A DNA stretch of 64,000 nt. It comes from Rhodoferax sp. BAB1 (GTDB lineage: Bacteria > Pseudomonadota > Gammaproteobacteria > Burkholderiales > Burkholderiaceae_C). Positions 1 to 8,668 of the stretch are shown here, piece by piece; position 1 is the stretch's first letter; every line of letters begins with the position of its first letter. The position numbers and the translations under genes were made by a program. A model generated the notes under the pieces. The model had not been told where the DNA came from. It made no database searches and worked only from the letters and a program-made list of their open reading frames with translations. The stretch is from assembly GCF_013334205.1 (NCBI RefSeq), contig NZ_CP054424.1:1384001-1448000 (forward strand), written 5' to 3'.

Positions 1-447
1 GGCATCCAGCGCCAGGCGCGCGACACGTTCCGGGTGGCGCTCGGAAAACAGTGCGGCCTTGAGCGCGCCCGAGGAGATGCCGTAGACCATCAGCTTGCCG
101 GCACCGGTCTTGTTCAGGATGTACTCGCTGCCGGCGGCCAGATCGTCGGCACCGTTGCTGATGTCGAAATTGATGGGCCGGTGCTTGTCGGAGCGGCCGT
201 AGCCTTCGTTGTCCATGCACCAGGTGTCGAAACCGCGCTCGGCGAACCAGTCCATCACCGAGGAATGCGGCCGGCCCGGGACGGTGAGGTCGAAGGTCGG
301 CTGCGAGGCCATGGACGAGCCATGGACGAAAAGTATCGTGCCGGCGTGGGGCACCTTGGGGTTGGCCGGTTTCTGCCAGAGAAAGAGCTTGATGTCGCCC
401 TTATGGGTCCAGTGCTCGATGCCACCGGTCCACTGCACGTTTGCCAT
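1..447 (-). CDS. alpha/beta hydrolase, partial (C-terminus beyond window)
   Basis: The first 149 codons are present and the rest runs off the left edge. The start is the ATG at 445-447. The product has an alpha/beta-hydrolase fold: an HG oxyanion motif near residues 42-43 and a nucleophile elbow G-I-S-S-G at 123-127, with Ser125 the likely nucleophile. No signal peptide is seen, so it is probably cytoplasmic. It lies 36 bp downstream of a second hydrolase on the same strand and is clearly its paralogue (both have the SVMD(W/Y)FAERG block and an EGYGRS block), so this is a tandem duplication. Substrate unknown; the LysR gene beyond the pair may control both. Confidence 0.85.
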   Translation of the reverse strand, partial: MANVQWTGGIEHWTHKGDIKLFLWQKPANPKVPHAGTILFVHGSSMASQPTFDLTVPGRPHSSVMDWFAERGFDTWCMDNEGYGRSDKHRPINFDISNGADDLAAGSEYILNKTGAGKLMVYGISSGALKAALFSERHPERVARLALDA

Positions 448-483
448 GGTCTTGTTTCCTCGGGTTGATCTGTGATCTGCGAT

Positions 484-1392
484 TCAGACGGGGCGGCGCA
501 GGAAGGTCTCGAGCGCGAAATGGAACTTGTAGCGCTGCACACCCATCATGGGGTTGTGGGCAATGCCCGAGAGCACCACGAATTCCTTGTCCTTGGTGGG
601 CAGGCGCGCGAAGAAGTCCAGCAGGTCGGGCTCGGCCGCGATGCCGTCGTATTCGCCGCGGATCACCAGGGTCGGGCAGGGGATGGCCTCGGGGGCCGCC
701 ACCGGCAGGTTGGCGCACATGTCCACATAGGTGCCGGTCGGCACTTCGCTGACCAGCGGCAGTTCCGCGGCGGCAATCGCCTTGGGCACGATGTCCTCGC
801 TGCTGCCGGGCTTGTCGCGGTTGAACATGCCCTCATAAAAGGCCAGGTCCACCTTGCGGCGCGGGCTGGCCGAGTATTCGGGCAGCTTCTTGCGGCGCTG
901 TTCCAGCGTGGGCGAGCCGGCGCCGGTATAGACCAGGGCCGAGAGGCCCAGCCGCTCGACCGTCTCCGGGTGGGCGGCCGTGTACAGGCAGGAGCGCAGC
1001 GCGCCGGAGGAGGAGCCGAACAGGTTGAGCTTCTGCGCGCCGGTCTTTTGCAGGATGAAGGGGATGGCGGTGGCCAGGTCCAGCGCGCCGGTCTTGATGT
1101 CGCTGTTGCCGCGGCCCGACCAGCCCGAGCGGCCGTAGCCTTCGTGGTCCATGGTCCAGACGTCGTAGCCGCGCTCGGCAAAGTAGTCCATCACCGAGTA
1201 GTCCTTGCCGCCGGGCACCTGCAGGTCGTAGGTGTTGCGGCCCGAGACGGTGGAGCCGTGCACCAGCATCAGCACGGGCAGCGGCGCTTCGCCGGCCACG
1301 GGCGCCTGGGCGCGCTTGCGGTACACATAGAGTTGCACGCCCTCGCGGGTCACAAAATATTCTTCGCTCCAGATCACGATGACTTCTTTCAA
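484..1392 (-). CDS. alpha/beta hydrolase
   Basis: A complete 302-residue alpha/beta hydrolase without an export signal. It shows an HGS oxyanion region near 45-47, a nucleophile elbow G-S-S-S-G at 126-130 (Ser128), an acid candidate in the RGEYDG segment and a catalytic His candidate in the SGIAHNP segment near the C-terminus. It is the upstream member of a tandem pair with the truncated hydrolase at 1-447, and is divergent from the LysR gene at 1512 with a 119-bp shared promoter region. Family knowledge says hydrolase; ester, lactone or haloalkane substrate cannot be told apart from sequence. Confidence 0.85.
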   Translation of the reverse strand: MKEVIVIWSEEYFVTREGVQLYVYRKRAQAPVAGEAPLPVLMLVHGSTVSGRNTYDLQVPGGKDYSVMDYFAERGYDVWTMDHEGYGRSGWSGRGNSDIKTGALDLATAIPFILQKTGAQKLNLFGSSSGALRSCLYTAAHPETVERLGLSALVYTGAGSPTLEQRRKKLPEYSASPRRKVDLAFYEGMFNRDKPGSSEDIVPKAIAAAELPLVSEVPTGTYVDMCANLPVAAPEAIPCPTLVIRGEYDGIAAEPDLLDFFARLPTKDKEFVVLSGIAHNPMMGVQRYKFHFALETFLRRPV

Positions 1393-1511
1393 GGGAATGG
1401 GGAAAACAGCAGGGCCAGAAGGCAGCTGGACGAATATACTTTTAAGCCATCGGTTATGAAACGGGCTTTTGTGAATTCATTGTTTACGGGCGTGGTGCAG
1501 AGGGTTCCGCC

Positions 1512-2467
1512 ATGCGCGACCTGAACGCCCTGGCCACCTTCGTGGCCGTCGTCGATGCCGGCAGCTACACCGTCGCCGCCGATCGCTGCGGCATCTCCAA
1601 GGCGCTGGCCAGCCGCCATATCCAGGAACTCGAGGAATCGCTGGGGTGAAGCTGCTCAATCGCAGCACCCGCAAGCTGGGCCTGACCCAGGCCGGTGAGC
1701 GTTTCTACGAGCGCTGCGCACGCATCGTCGCCGATGCCGGTGATGCCGTGCGTGATGTCGAGGAGCTTTCGCGCGGTTCGCATGGCCTGATCCGCATCAG
1801 TACTGCCATCACCTTCGGTCGTCTGCATCTGCTGCCGGCCGTGAGTGATTTCCTGGCGCTGAACCCCTCGATCCAGATCGATGTGACGCTCTCCGAGCGC
1901 TTTGCCGACCTGATCTCCGGCAATGCCGACCTGGTGGTGCGGCTGGCGGAGGAGCCGCGCCTGAGCAATCTGGTGGCGCGCCGGCTGGCGCCGTGCCGCT
2001 GGATCGTGGTGGCCTCGCCAGCCTACCTGGCCGCCCATGCCACGCCTCGCACGCCGCGCGACCTGCTGGCCTGCAACTGCCTGGTCTATGACAGGCCCAA
2101 GGGCAATGAATGGCGCTTTCGCGGGCGCGATGGCGAGCTGTCCCTGAACGTGTCGGGCAATCTGCGCGCGAACGTGGCCGAAGGCCTGGTGGACGCCGCC
2201 GTGGCGGGCGTGGGCATTGCCATGCTGCCGTCCTTCGCGGCCAGTGAACACATCGTGGCCGGACGCCTGGTCCAGCTCTTTCCTGAATACGCGCTGCAGG
2301 AGAGCACGCTGTACGCCGTGTTTCTGCCGGATCGTCGCCTGCCGGAGCGCATCCGCAATTTCGTGCAGTTCCTGGCGGAGCGTTTTGCCGGTGAGCCTGC
2401 CTGGGACCAGCCGCTGCCCAAGAACCCCTTGGCCAGGGAGGGCCGCAACGCCCGTTCCGCGGCCTGA
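1512..2467 (+). pseudogene. LysR-family transcriptional regulator, apparent -1 frameshift
   Basis: Reading from the ATG at 1512 gives a standard LysR helix-turn-helix start (MRDLNALATFVAVVDAGSY) but hits TGA at 1647-1649 after 45 codons, inside the conserved LEESLG-(V)-KLLNRSTR stretch. The rest continues without interruption in another frame from 1646 to 2467 and holds the remaining wing and the complete LysR substrate-binding domain. One missing G in the GGGG run at 1643-1646 accounts for the break. It is either a real loss of function or a homopolymer sequencing error; a GTG at 1646 would give a protein lacking most of the DNA-binding helix, so reinitiation is unlikely to give an active regulator. 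The gene is divergent from the hydrolase at 1392, its likely target. Confidence 0.8.
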
Positions 2468-2479
2468 GCGCGGCGTGGC

Positions 2480-3538
2480 TCAGCGGTTTGCGTTGCGGGC
2501 CCGGATGGCCAGGGCCGCTTCTTTCACCAGCGTCGGCCCCTGGTAGATCAGGCCGGTGTAGATCTGCACCAGGTCGGCGCCGGCCTCGATCTTGCTCACG
2601 GCATCGGCTGCACTCAGGATGCCACCCACACCGATGATGGGATAGTCCCGTCCGAGCGCGGTACGCAGCTGGCGGATCACGCGGTTGCTGGCCTCCAGCA
2701 CTGGGGCGCCCGAGAGGCCGCCGGCCTCCTGCGCATGCGGCAGGCCCGACACGGCTTCGCGGCTGAGCGTGGTGTTGGTGGCGATCACGCCGTCCATCCC
2801 GTGCCGCTGCAAGGTGGTCGCAATCACCTTGACCTGTTCCTCGTCCAGATCGGGCGCGATCTTCACGAAGACGGGGACACGTTTGCCGTGCTGCTGGGCC
2901 AGTTGCTCGCGTCGGGTCGCGATCGCCCCGAGCAGGGCGTCCAGCGCCTCGTCGCTTTGCAGCGCGCGCAGGTTCTTGGTGTTCGGGCTGGAGATGTTGA
3001 TGGTGACGTAATCGGCGTGCGGGTAGACGCCGGCCAGGCCGATCAGATAGTCATCCGTGGCACGCTCGATGGGCGTGGTCGCATTCTTGCCGATGTTCAG
3101 GCCGAGCAGCAGGGGCGTGCCACTCCTGCGGCGGAAGGTGGCGCGCTGCACATTGGCCAGGAAGGCGTCCAGCCCGTCGTTGTTGAAGCCCAAACGGTTG
3201 ATCAGGGCGTTCGCCGCCGGCAGGCGGAACATGCGGGGTTGGGGGTTGCCCGGCTGGGCCAGCGGCGTGACGGTACCGACTTCGACGAAACCGAAGCCCA
3301 TGGCGCCCAGGCCGTCGATGCAGCGGGCGTTCTTGTCCAGGCCGGCGGCCATGCCCACGCGGTTGGGGAAGCGCAGGCCGGCCACGGTGACGGGGTCCTC
3401 CACGCGCGGGCTGCTGTAGGTGCAGGCCAGCGGCGTGTTCTGCGTGCGCGCCAGCATGGCGATGGTCACGTCGTGGGCGGTTTCCGGGTCAAGGCGGAAC
3501 AGCATGGCGCGGGAGAGGGCGTAGGGGATCAGGGACAT
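2480..3538 (-). CDS. pyrD: dihydroorotate dehydrogenase (quinone), class 2
   Basis: A 352-residue class 2 PyrD, oxidising dihydroorotate to orotate with FMN and passing electrons to quinone in the fourth step of pyrimidine synthesis. The ATG at 3538 is chosen because it gives the typical class 2 N-terminus ([19 protein letters not shown]) that forms the membrane-associating helices. The NISSPNT motif, with Ser as catalytic base, and a late GVGGI phosphate-binding segment are present. The frame stays open upstream of this start but the extra residues are antisense to rpiA and not PyrD-like. It is divergent from rpiA with only 48 bp between starts. Confidence 0.95.
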   Translation of the reverse strand: MSLIPYALSRAMLFRLDPETAHDVTIAMLARTQNTPLACTYSSPRVEDPVTVAGLRFPNRVGMAAGLDKNARCIDGLGAMGFGFVEVGTVTPLAQPGNPQPRMFRLPAANALINRLGFNNDGLDAFLANVQRATFRRRSGTPLLLGLNIGKNATTPIERATDDYLIGLAGVYPHADYVTINISSPNTKNLRALQSDEALDALLGAIATRREQLAQQHGKRVPVFVKIAPDLDEEQVKVIATTLQRHGMDGVIATNTTLSREAVSGLPHAQEAGGLSGAPVLEASNRVIRQLRTALGRDYPIIGVGGILSAADAVSKIEAGADLVQIYTGLIYQGPTLVKEAALAIRARNANR

Positions 3539-3586
3539 CGCATAATTCCAGTCTTTCCGTAATTCTCCCAGATCAACCCCCACCTT

Positions 3587-4273
3587 ATGGATAGCGACAT
3601 GCTGACCCAAGACGAACTCAAGACCCTGGTCGGCCAGGCCGCCCTGCATTACGTGGTTCCCGGCGAAATCGTCGGGGTTGGCACCGGCTCCACGGTCAAC
3701 AAGTTCATCGATGCGCTGGCCTCGATGAAGGGCCAGATCCAGGGGGCGGTGTCGAGTTCGGTGGCCAGCACCGAGCGCCTGCTGGCGCTGGGCATCCCGG
3801 TGTTCGATGCCAACGAAGTAGGCGAGATCTCGGTCTACATCGACGGCGCCGACGAGATCGACGGCCTGGGCCACATGATCAAGGGCGGCGGTGCGGCCCT
3901 CACGCGCGAGAAGATCGTCGCCGCGCAGTCGCGCCGTTTTGTCTGCATCGCCGACGAGTCCAAATTGGTCGCGGTGCTGGGCAGGTTCCCGCTGCCGGTG
4001 GAGGTGATACCCATGGCCACGCAGCGCCTGATCCGCCAGTTCGCCGCCCTGGGTGGCACGGCCAGGGTGCGAATGAAGGGTTCAGAGCCGCTGGTGACCG
4101 ACAACGGCCAGCACATCCTGGATGTGACGGGCCTGCAGATCCGCGATCCGCTGGCTTTCGAATCCGAGGTCAACCAGTGGCCGGGCGTGCTGACGGTCGG
4201 GGTGTTCGCGCACCAGCGGGCCCAGGTCTGTCTGCTGGGCACGGCAAGCGGCGTGAAGACGCTGACGTATTGA
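3587..4273 (+). CDS. rpiA: ribose-5-phosphate isomerase A
   Basis: A 228-residue RpiA, interconverting ribose 5-phosphate and ribulose 5-phosphate in the non-oxidative pentose phosphate pathway. The [12 protein letters not shown] phosphate-binding segment, the YIDGADEID motif with catalytic acids and the [11 protein letters not shown] segment are intact, and length matches the family. The start could be the ATG at 3587 or the in-frame ATG at 3599 (residue 5); neither has a strong Shine-Dalgarno sequence. It is divergent from pyrD, so nucleotide and pentose supply genes sit back to back. A perfect hairpin follows the stop. Confidence 0.95.
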   Translation: MDSDMLTQDELKTLVGQAALHYVVPGEIVGVGTGSTVNKFIDALASMKGQIQGAVSSSVASTERLLALGIPVFDANEVGEISVYIDGADEIDGLGHMIKGGGAALTREKIVAAQSRRFVCIADESKLVAVLGRFPLPVEVIPMATQRLIRQFAALGGTARVRMKGSEPLVTDNGQHILDVTGLQIRDPLAFESEVNQWPGVLTVGVFAHQRAQVCLLGTASGVKTLTY

Positions 4274-4290
4274 GCAACATCTCCCAATGA

Positions 4291-4314
4291 CAAGGGGCCC
4301 CGCGGGGCCCCTTG
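4291..4314. terminator. perfect 11-bp hairpin between convergent genes
   Basis: A GC-rich stem of 11 bp with a 2-nt centre (CAAGGGGCCCC / GGGGCCCCTTG) lies 17 bp after the rpiA stop and 4 bp before the end of the convergent glutaredoxin gene. There is no long T run, so it is probably a weak bidirectional or processing hairpin rather than a textbook intrinsic terminator. Confidence 0.65.
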
Positions 4315-4318
4315 TGAT

Positions 4319-4978
4319 TCAGAACACGATACCGGTCGGATTACTGGGTGCCGGGGGTGGTGGGCTTGCAGGTGCTTCCTGCACAGGCACGGGCGCTGGC
4401 TGTGCACTTGGAGCCGGGGCTTCGGGCAAGCTTGTCAGCGGGCTAGGTGCTGGATTCCGATAGCCGGCCGGCAAGCGGGAGCTGGCGGGGTAACCGGCCG
4501 CGTCCAGGTATTGGTTCCATTCAGCGTTCAGGAAACCCTTGAGTCTCTGGCCACCGATGGTGAGTATCGGAACAGTTGAGCCGCCACTGAGCTGTTGCAG
4601 AGCGTCCACATCCATCGGGGTCTTGACAGTGCGCTCGGTGTATGGAATCCCCCGGCTGTTCAGGAGATTGCGTCCGGCAATGCACGGAGCACAGTCATCA
4701 CCCGTGTAGAGGGTCACCGGATAACGGCTGATCAATTGACGCAGTTCGAAAGGCAGTTCACCGGCGGCGTCGTTCTGCGCAGAACGGCCACCCGGCCCCA
4801 GGGCCGTGGCCTTTTCGTTGCTGGCCGGCGGTTTGTCGGAGAAGGTGATCCGGCCGTCCGGGCCGACGATGCGGTAGATGCCCTGGGCCGGGGCCAGCAG
4901 GGGGATGACTGCCAGCAAGGCAGCAGCAGCCAGCAGGGCTGCGTGGCGGGGACGGTGTGTGGTCTTCATGCGCCTCAT
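4319..4978 (-). CDS. exported DUF4124 / glutaredoxin-domain protein
   Basis: 219 residues. A hydrophobic signal segment (residues about 13-31, ending PAQG) is followed by a DUF4124-like module (IYRIVGPDGRITFSDKPP), then a glutaredoxin/thioredoxin-like domain at about 85-155 with a C-A-P-C redox pair and the TVPILTIGG cis-Pro segment, and a Pro/Ala-rich tail of about 60 residues. It probably acts as a periplasmic thiol-disulfide protein, partner unknown. Starts at ATG 4978 or 4969 (MKTTHRP) are both possible. It is convergent with rpiA and 24 bp downstream of the oligopeptidase gene on the same strand. Confidence 0.8.
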   Translation of the reverse strand: MRRMKTTHRPRHAALLAAAALLAVIPLLAPAQGIYRIVGPDGRITFSDKPPASNEKATALGPGGRSAQNDAAGELPFELRQLISRYPVTLYTGDDCAPCIAGRNLLNSRGIPYTERTVKTPMDVDALQQLSGGSTVPILTIGGQRLKGFLNAEWNQYLDAAGYPASSRLPAGYRNPAPSPLTSLPEAPAPSAQPAPVPVQEAPASPPPPAPSNPTGIVF

Positions 4979-5002
4979 TATTCCCTATGTCCAGTTTCCC
5001 TA

Positions 5003-7045
5003 TCAACGGGCCATGCCCTGGTGCCGCAGCAGGGCGTCCAGGCTGGGCTCCCGTCCGCGGAAGGCCTTGAAGGACTCGATGGCCGGCCGGCTGCCGCCGG
5101 CCTCCAGGATGGCCTGGCGGTATTTTCGCCCGGTTTGCACGCTGGGCAAGCCGTCCTGTCCGGCTGTTTCCTCGAAGGCGGCGTAGGCGTCGGCGCTCAG
5201 CACCTCGGCCCATTTGTAGCTGTAGTAGCCGGCCGCATAACCGCCGGCGAAGATGTGGCTGAAGGTGTGTGCCGTCCGGCTCCAGGCCGGGGGCTGCAGC
5301 ACGGCCACCTCGGCGCGCACCATGTCCAGCAGCGGCATGAAGTCCTGGGCCGGATCGTGTTCGGTGTGCAGCAGCATGTCGAAGAGGGCGAACTCGATCT
5401 GGCGCAGGGTCTGCAAGCCGCTCTGGAAATTCTTGGCGGCGATCATCTTCTCGAAAAGGTCGCGCGGCAAGGGCTCGCTGGTCTCGACATGGGCCGTCAT
5501 GTGCTTGAGCACGTCCCATTCCCAGCAGAAATTCTCCATGAACTGGCTGGGCAGTTCCACCGCGTCCCATTCCACCCCGCTGATGCCCGAGACATCACGC
5601 TCGTTCACCTGCGTGAGCAGGTGGTGCAGGCCGTGGCCGAATTCGTGGAAGAGGGTGATGACGTCGTCGTGCGTCAGCAGCGGGGGCTTGTCGCCCACAC
5701 CGTCGGCGAAGTTGCAGACCAGGTGGGCTACGGGCATTTGCAGGCGGCCATCGTCCGGGCGCAGCCAGCGGGAACGCACGTCGTCCATCCAGGCGCCGCC
5801 GCGTTTGCCCGGGCGGGCCGGCTGGTCCAGGTAGAACTGGCCGACCAGATGACCGTCCCGCTCGATGCGGTAGAACGCCACGGCCGGGTGCCAGACCGGG
5901 GCCGTGTCACGGCGGATGCTGACCTCGAACAGGGTCTCGATGATCTTGAACAGGCCGGCCAGCACGCGCGGCGCCGTGAAGTACTGCTTGACCTCTTGCT
6001 CGCTGAAGGCATAACGCGCTTCTTTCAGGCGCTCGGAGATGTAGGGCCAGTCCCAGGGCTGAGGGTCGGCCAGGCCCAGTTCGTTGCGGGCAAAGGCGCG
6101 CAGATCGGCCACGTCCTGCTCGGCGTAGGGGCGGGCCTTGACCGCCAGGTCGCGCAGGAAGCGGATCACCTCCCAGGGCGACTCGGCCATCTTGGGCACC
6201 ACCGACACTTCACCGAAGTTCAGGTAGCCCAGCAGCCGGGCTTCTTCCTGGCGCAGGGCCAGGATCTCGCGGATCATGGCGCTGTTGTCGAACCTGGCGC
6301 CATCGCCTTCGGCCTGTTCGGAGGCACGTGTGGTGTAGGCCCGGTAGAGCTTGTGCCGCAGTTCGCTGCTTTTCGCGAATTGCATCACCGGCAGATAGCA
6401 GGGCATCTTGAGCGTGAGCTTGTGGCCGTTCTTGCCTTCGGCCTCTGCCGCAGCGCGCGCCGCCTGCTGCACGTCGGCCGGCACGCCGTCGAGTTCCTGG
6501 GTCGTCGCGTAGTAGGACCAGGCATCCGTGGCATCCAGCGTGTTTTCGCTGAACTTCTGGCTCAGTTCGGCCTGGCGTTCCTGGATCTCGGCAAAACGCT
6601 GCTTGGCCGCGCCACGCAGATCAGCCCCGCCCAGCACGAAATTGCGCAGGGCATTGCGATGCGCCTGGCGCTGCTCTTCGTTGAGTGTCGAGGCGTCGAT
6701 GGCCTTGTACTTGGCGTACAGGCGCTCGTCGGCGCCCAGACGGGTCCAGAACTCGGTGACACGCGGCAGGGCCTCGTTGTAGGCGGCGCGCAACTCGGGC
6801 GTGTCGGCCACGCTGTTGAGGTGGCTGATGGCACCCCAGGCCCGGCCGAGTTTTTCAGTCGCCACGTCCAGTTCGCGCGCAATGGCCGACCAGTCGGCCG
6901 GGAAGTCCGTTGCGGTGACATGTTCCAGGGCGGCGTCGGCTGCACTCAGCAAGGCATCCATGGCCGGGGCGACGTGCTCCGGGCGGATGCGGTCGAACAG
7001 GGGAAGGGCGGAGGTGTCGAGGAGGGGGTTGCTCATGTCTCTCAT
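5003..7045 (-). CDS. prlC: oligopeptidase A (M3 family zinc metallopeptidase)
   Basis: A 680-residue M3 peptidase, the usual length of OpdA/PrlC, which degrades short peptides including cleaved signal peptides in the cytoplasm. The zinc-binding HEFGH motif is at residues 467-471, followed by the expected downstream Glu region (SQFMENFCWEWDVL). No signal peptide is seen. The start may be the ATG at 7045 or the one at 7036 (MSNPLLD), which matches relatives better. It lies 61 bp downstream of folD on the same strand and may be co-transcribed. Confidence 0.93.
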   Translation of the reverse strand: MRDMSNPLLDTSALPLFDRIRPEHVAPAMDALLSAADAALEHVTATDFPADWSAIARELDVATEKLGRAWGAISHLNSVADTPELRAAYNEALPRVTEFWTRLGADERLYAKYKAIDASTLNEEQRQAHRNALRNFVLGGADLRGAAKQRFAEIQERQAELSQKFSENTLDATDAWSYYATTQELDGVPADVQQAARAAAEAEGKNGHKLTLKMPCYLPVMQFAKSSELRHKLYRAYTTRASEQAEGDGARFDNSAMIREILALRQEEARLLGYLNFGEVSVVPKMAESPWEVIRFLRDLAVKARPYAEQDVADLRAFARNELGLADPQPWDWPYISERLKEARYAFSEQEVKQYFTAPRVLAGLFKIIETLFEVSIRRDTAPVWHPAVAFYRIERDGHLVGQFYLDQPARPGKRGGAWMDDVRSRWLRPDDGRLQMPVAHLVCNFADGVGDKPPLLTHDDVITLFHEFGHGLHHLLTQVNERDVSGISGVEWDAVELPSQFMENFCWEWDVLKHMTAHVETSEPLPRDLFEKMIAAKNFQSGLQTLRQIEFALFDMLLHTEHDPAQDFMPLLDMVRAEVAVLQPPAWSRTAHTFSHIFAGGYAAGYYSYKWAEVLSADAYAAFEETAGQDGLPSVQTGRKYRQAILEAGGSRPAIESFKAFRGREPSLDALLRHQGMAR

Positions 7046-7106
7046 TGTGCAGTCTGCGGCTTCCGATTCAAGTCATGTCCCCATAGCTTTTGCTGATGAT
7101 GCCGAT

Positions 7107-7970
7107 TCAACCCGTCGCCGCCCGTTCGGCGGCTTCCAGGGTGTTGACCAGCAGCATGGTGATGGTCATGGGGCCCACGCCACCAGGTACCGGGGTGATC
7201 CAGCCGGCCACCTGTCTGACGCCTTCGAAGTCCACGTCGCCGCAGAGCTTGCCTTCCTCGTTGCGGTTCATGCCCACATCGATCACCACCGCGCCGGGTT
7301 TCACCATGTCGGCCGTCAGCACCTTGCGCTTGCCCACGGCGGCGACGATCACGTCGGCCTGCAGCGTCATGGCCTTGAGGTCCCGGGTAGCGCTGTGGCA
7401 GATCGTCACCGTGGCGTTCTGCTGGAGCAGCATCAGGGCCATGGGTTTGCCCACGATGTTGGAGCGGCCGATGACCACCGCGTGCTTGCCCTTGAGCTCG
7501 TAGCCGATGCTCTCCAGCATCTTCATGCAGCCATAAGGCGTGCAGGGCCAGAAACCGGGCTGGCCCACCATCAGCGCGCCGGCGCTGGCCACGTGGAAGC
7601 CGTCCACGTCCTTGGCCGGGGAAATGGATTCGATGACCTTGTGGGCGTCGATGTGGGCCGGCAGGGGCAGCTGCACCAGGATGCCGTGGATGGACGGGTC
7701 GCTGTTCAGGGCCTCGATGCGGGCCAGCAGCTGGGCTTCGGTCATCGAGGCCTCGTATTTCTCCAGCACGGAGTGCAGTCCGGCATCGGCGCAGGCCTTG
7801 ACCTTGTTGCGCACATAGACCTGGGAGGCCGGGTTGTCACCGACCAGGACCACGGCCAGGCCTGGCGTGACGCCACGCGCCTTGAGGGCGGCGGCGCGCC
7901 GGGCGACGTCACCGCGCAGTTGTTGAGAGAGGGCGTTGCCGTCGATGAGGCGGCCGGTGGTCTGCGTCAT
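7107..7970 (-). CDS. folD: bifunctional methylenetetrahydrofolate dehydrogenase / cyclohydrolase
   Basis: A 287-residue FolD that converts 5,10-methylene-THF to 5,10-methenyl-THF with NADP and then to 10-formyl-THF. The YVRNK segment with the catalytic Lys, the GRSNIVGKP dinucleotide-binding turn and the [10 protein letters not shown] signature are all intact. Length and order match the family. It precedes prlC on the same strand and is separated from the upstream regulator gene by an intrinsic terminator, so it probably has its own promoter in the short gap 7971-7992. Confidence 0.96.
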   Translation of the reverse strand: MTQTTGRLIDGNALSQQLRGDVARRAAALKARGVTPGLAVVLVGDNPASQVYVRNKVKACADAGLHSVLEKYEASMTEAQLLARIEALNSDPSIHGILVQLPLPAHIDAHKVIESISPAKDVDGFHVASAGALMVGQPGFWPCTPYGCMKMLESIGYELKGKHAVVIGRSNIVGKPMALMLLQQNATVTICHSATRDLKAMTLQADVIVAAVGKRKVLTADMVKPGAVVIDVGMNRNEEGKLCGDVDFEGVRQVAGWITPVPGGVGPMTITMLLVNTLEAAERAATG

Positions 7971-7992
7971 GCTGTATTTCCGTCGGTCAAGT

Positions 7993-8025
7993 AAAAACGC
8001 CCGCTGGAACGAACGAGGCGGGCGT
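7993..8025 (-). terminator. intrinsic terminator of the two-component operon
   Basis: Read on the minus strand: ACGCCCGC, a 13-nt loop, GCGGGCGT, then a run of five T. It lies 20 bp after the response-regulator stop and separates that operon from folD. Confidence 0.8.
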
Positions 8026-8044
8026 CGCAGGGGTGTGGGTTCGG

Positions 8045-8668
8045 TCAGGCTTTGGCGGCTTGTCCCAGGGCGATCTTCAGCAGGTCGGCCACGGTATTGG
8101 CGTTGAGCTTTTCCATGATGTTGGCGCGGTGCGCCTCCACCGTCTTGATGCTGATGCCCAGGTCGTCGGCGATCTGCTTGTTCAGGCGGCCGGCGACGAT
8201 ACGCTCAAGCACCTGGCTTTCGCGCAGCGTCAGCTTGGCCAGCAGGGCGTCCCGGCTGGCGGCCTGCTGGTGCACGCTGAAGGTCTCGCGGGCGCGCTCG
8301 AGCATGCGCTCGACCAGGCTGACCAGCTGGTCTTCTTTGAAGGGCTTCTGGATGAAATCCATGGCACCCTTTTTCATGGTGTCCACCGCCATGGGCACGT
8401 CGCCGTGGCCGGTGATGAAAACGACGGGCAGGGGCGAGTGGCTTTCGAGCAGGCGGTTCTGCAGCTCCAGCCCGGTCATGCCTTCCATGCGGATGTCGAC
8501 GATCAGGCAGGCCACCTCGCGTGGGTCGTAGCGGTTGAGAAAGGACTCGGCCGAGTCGAAGCAGCGCACCCGGTAATCCTTGCCCTCGAGCAGCCATTGC
8601 AGTGAATCGCGTACGGCCTCGTCGTCGTCGACCACATACACCGTGCCTTTTTTCGGAATCAGACTCAT
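8045..8668 (-). CDS. FixJ-type response regulator (REC + LuxR HTH)
   Basis: 207 residues. An N-terminal receiver domain has the acidic cluster DDDE at 14-17, phospho-acceptor Asp58 (VDIRM) and the conserved Lys in the FIQKPF segment. A C-terminal LuxR/FixJ helix-turn-helix follows ([12 protein letters not shown] ... SIKTVEAHR). Phosphorylation by the kinase encoded just upstream should switch on DNA binding. The start codon overlaps the kinase stop (ATGA), so translation is coupled. The pair is divergent from aceE, which makes the pyruvate dehydrogenase operon a natural candidate target; that link is inference. Confidence 0.92.
   Translation of the reverse strand: MSLIPKKGTVYVVDDDEAVRDSLQWLLEGKDYRVRCFDSAESFLNRYDPREVACLIVDIRMEGMTGLELQNRLLESHSPLPVVFITGHGDVPMAVDTMKKGAMDFIQKPFKEDQLVSLVERMLERARETFSVHQQAASRDALLAKLTLRESQVLERIVAGRLNKQIADDLGISIKTVEAHRANIMEKLNANTVADLLKIALGQAAKA

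Noticed and set aside
1646..1649. Programmed frameshift in the LysR gene
   Set aside because: Only a GGGG run is present, without a slippery heptamer or a following structure, and LysR genes are not known for this; a simple indel or read error is more likely.
4595..7096. 833-codon plus-strand frame across the glutaredoxin and oligopeptidase genes
   Set aside because: Spans two well-supported minus-strand genes and has no motif.
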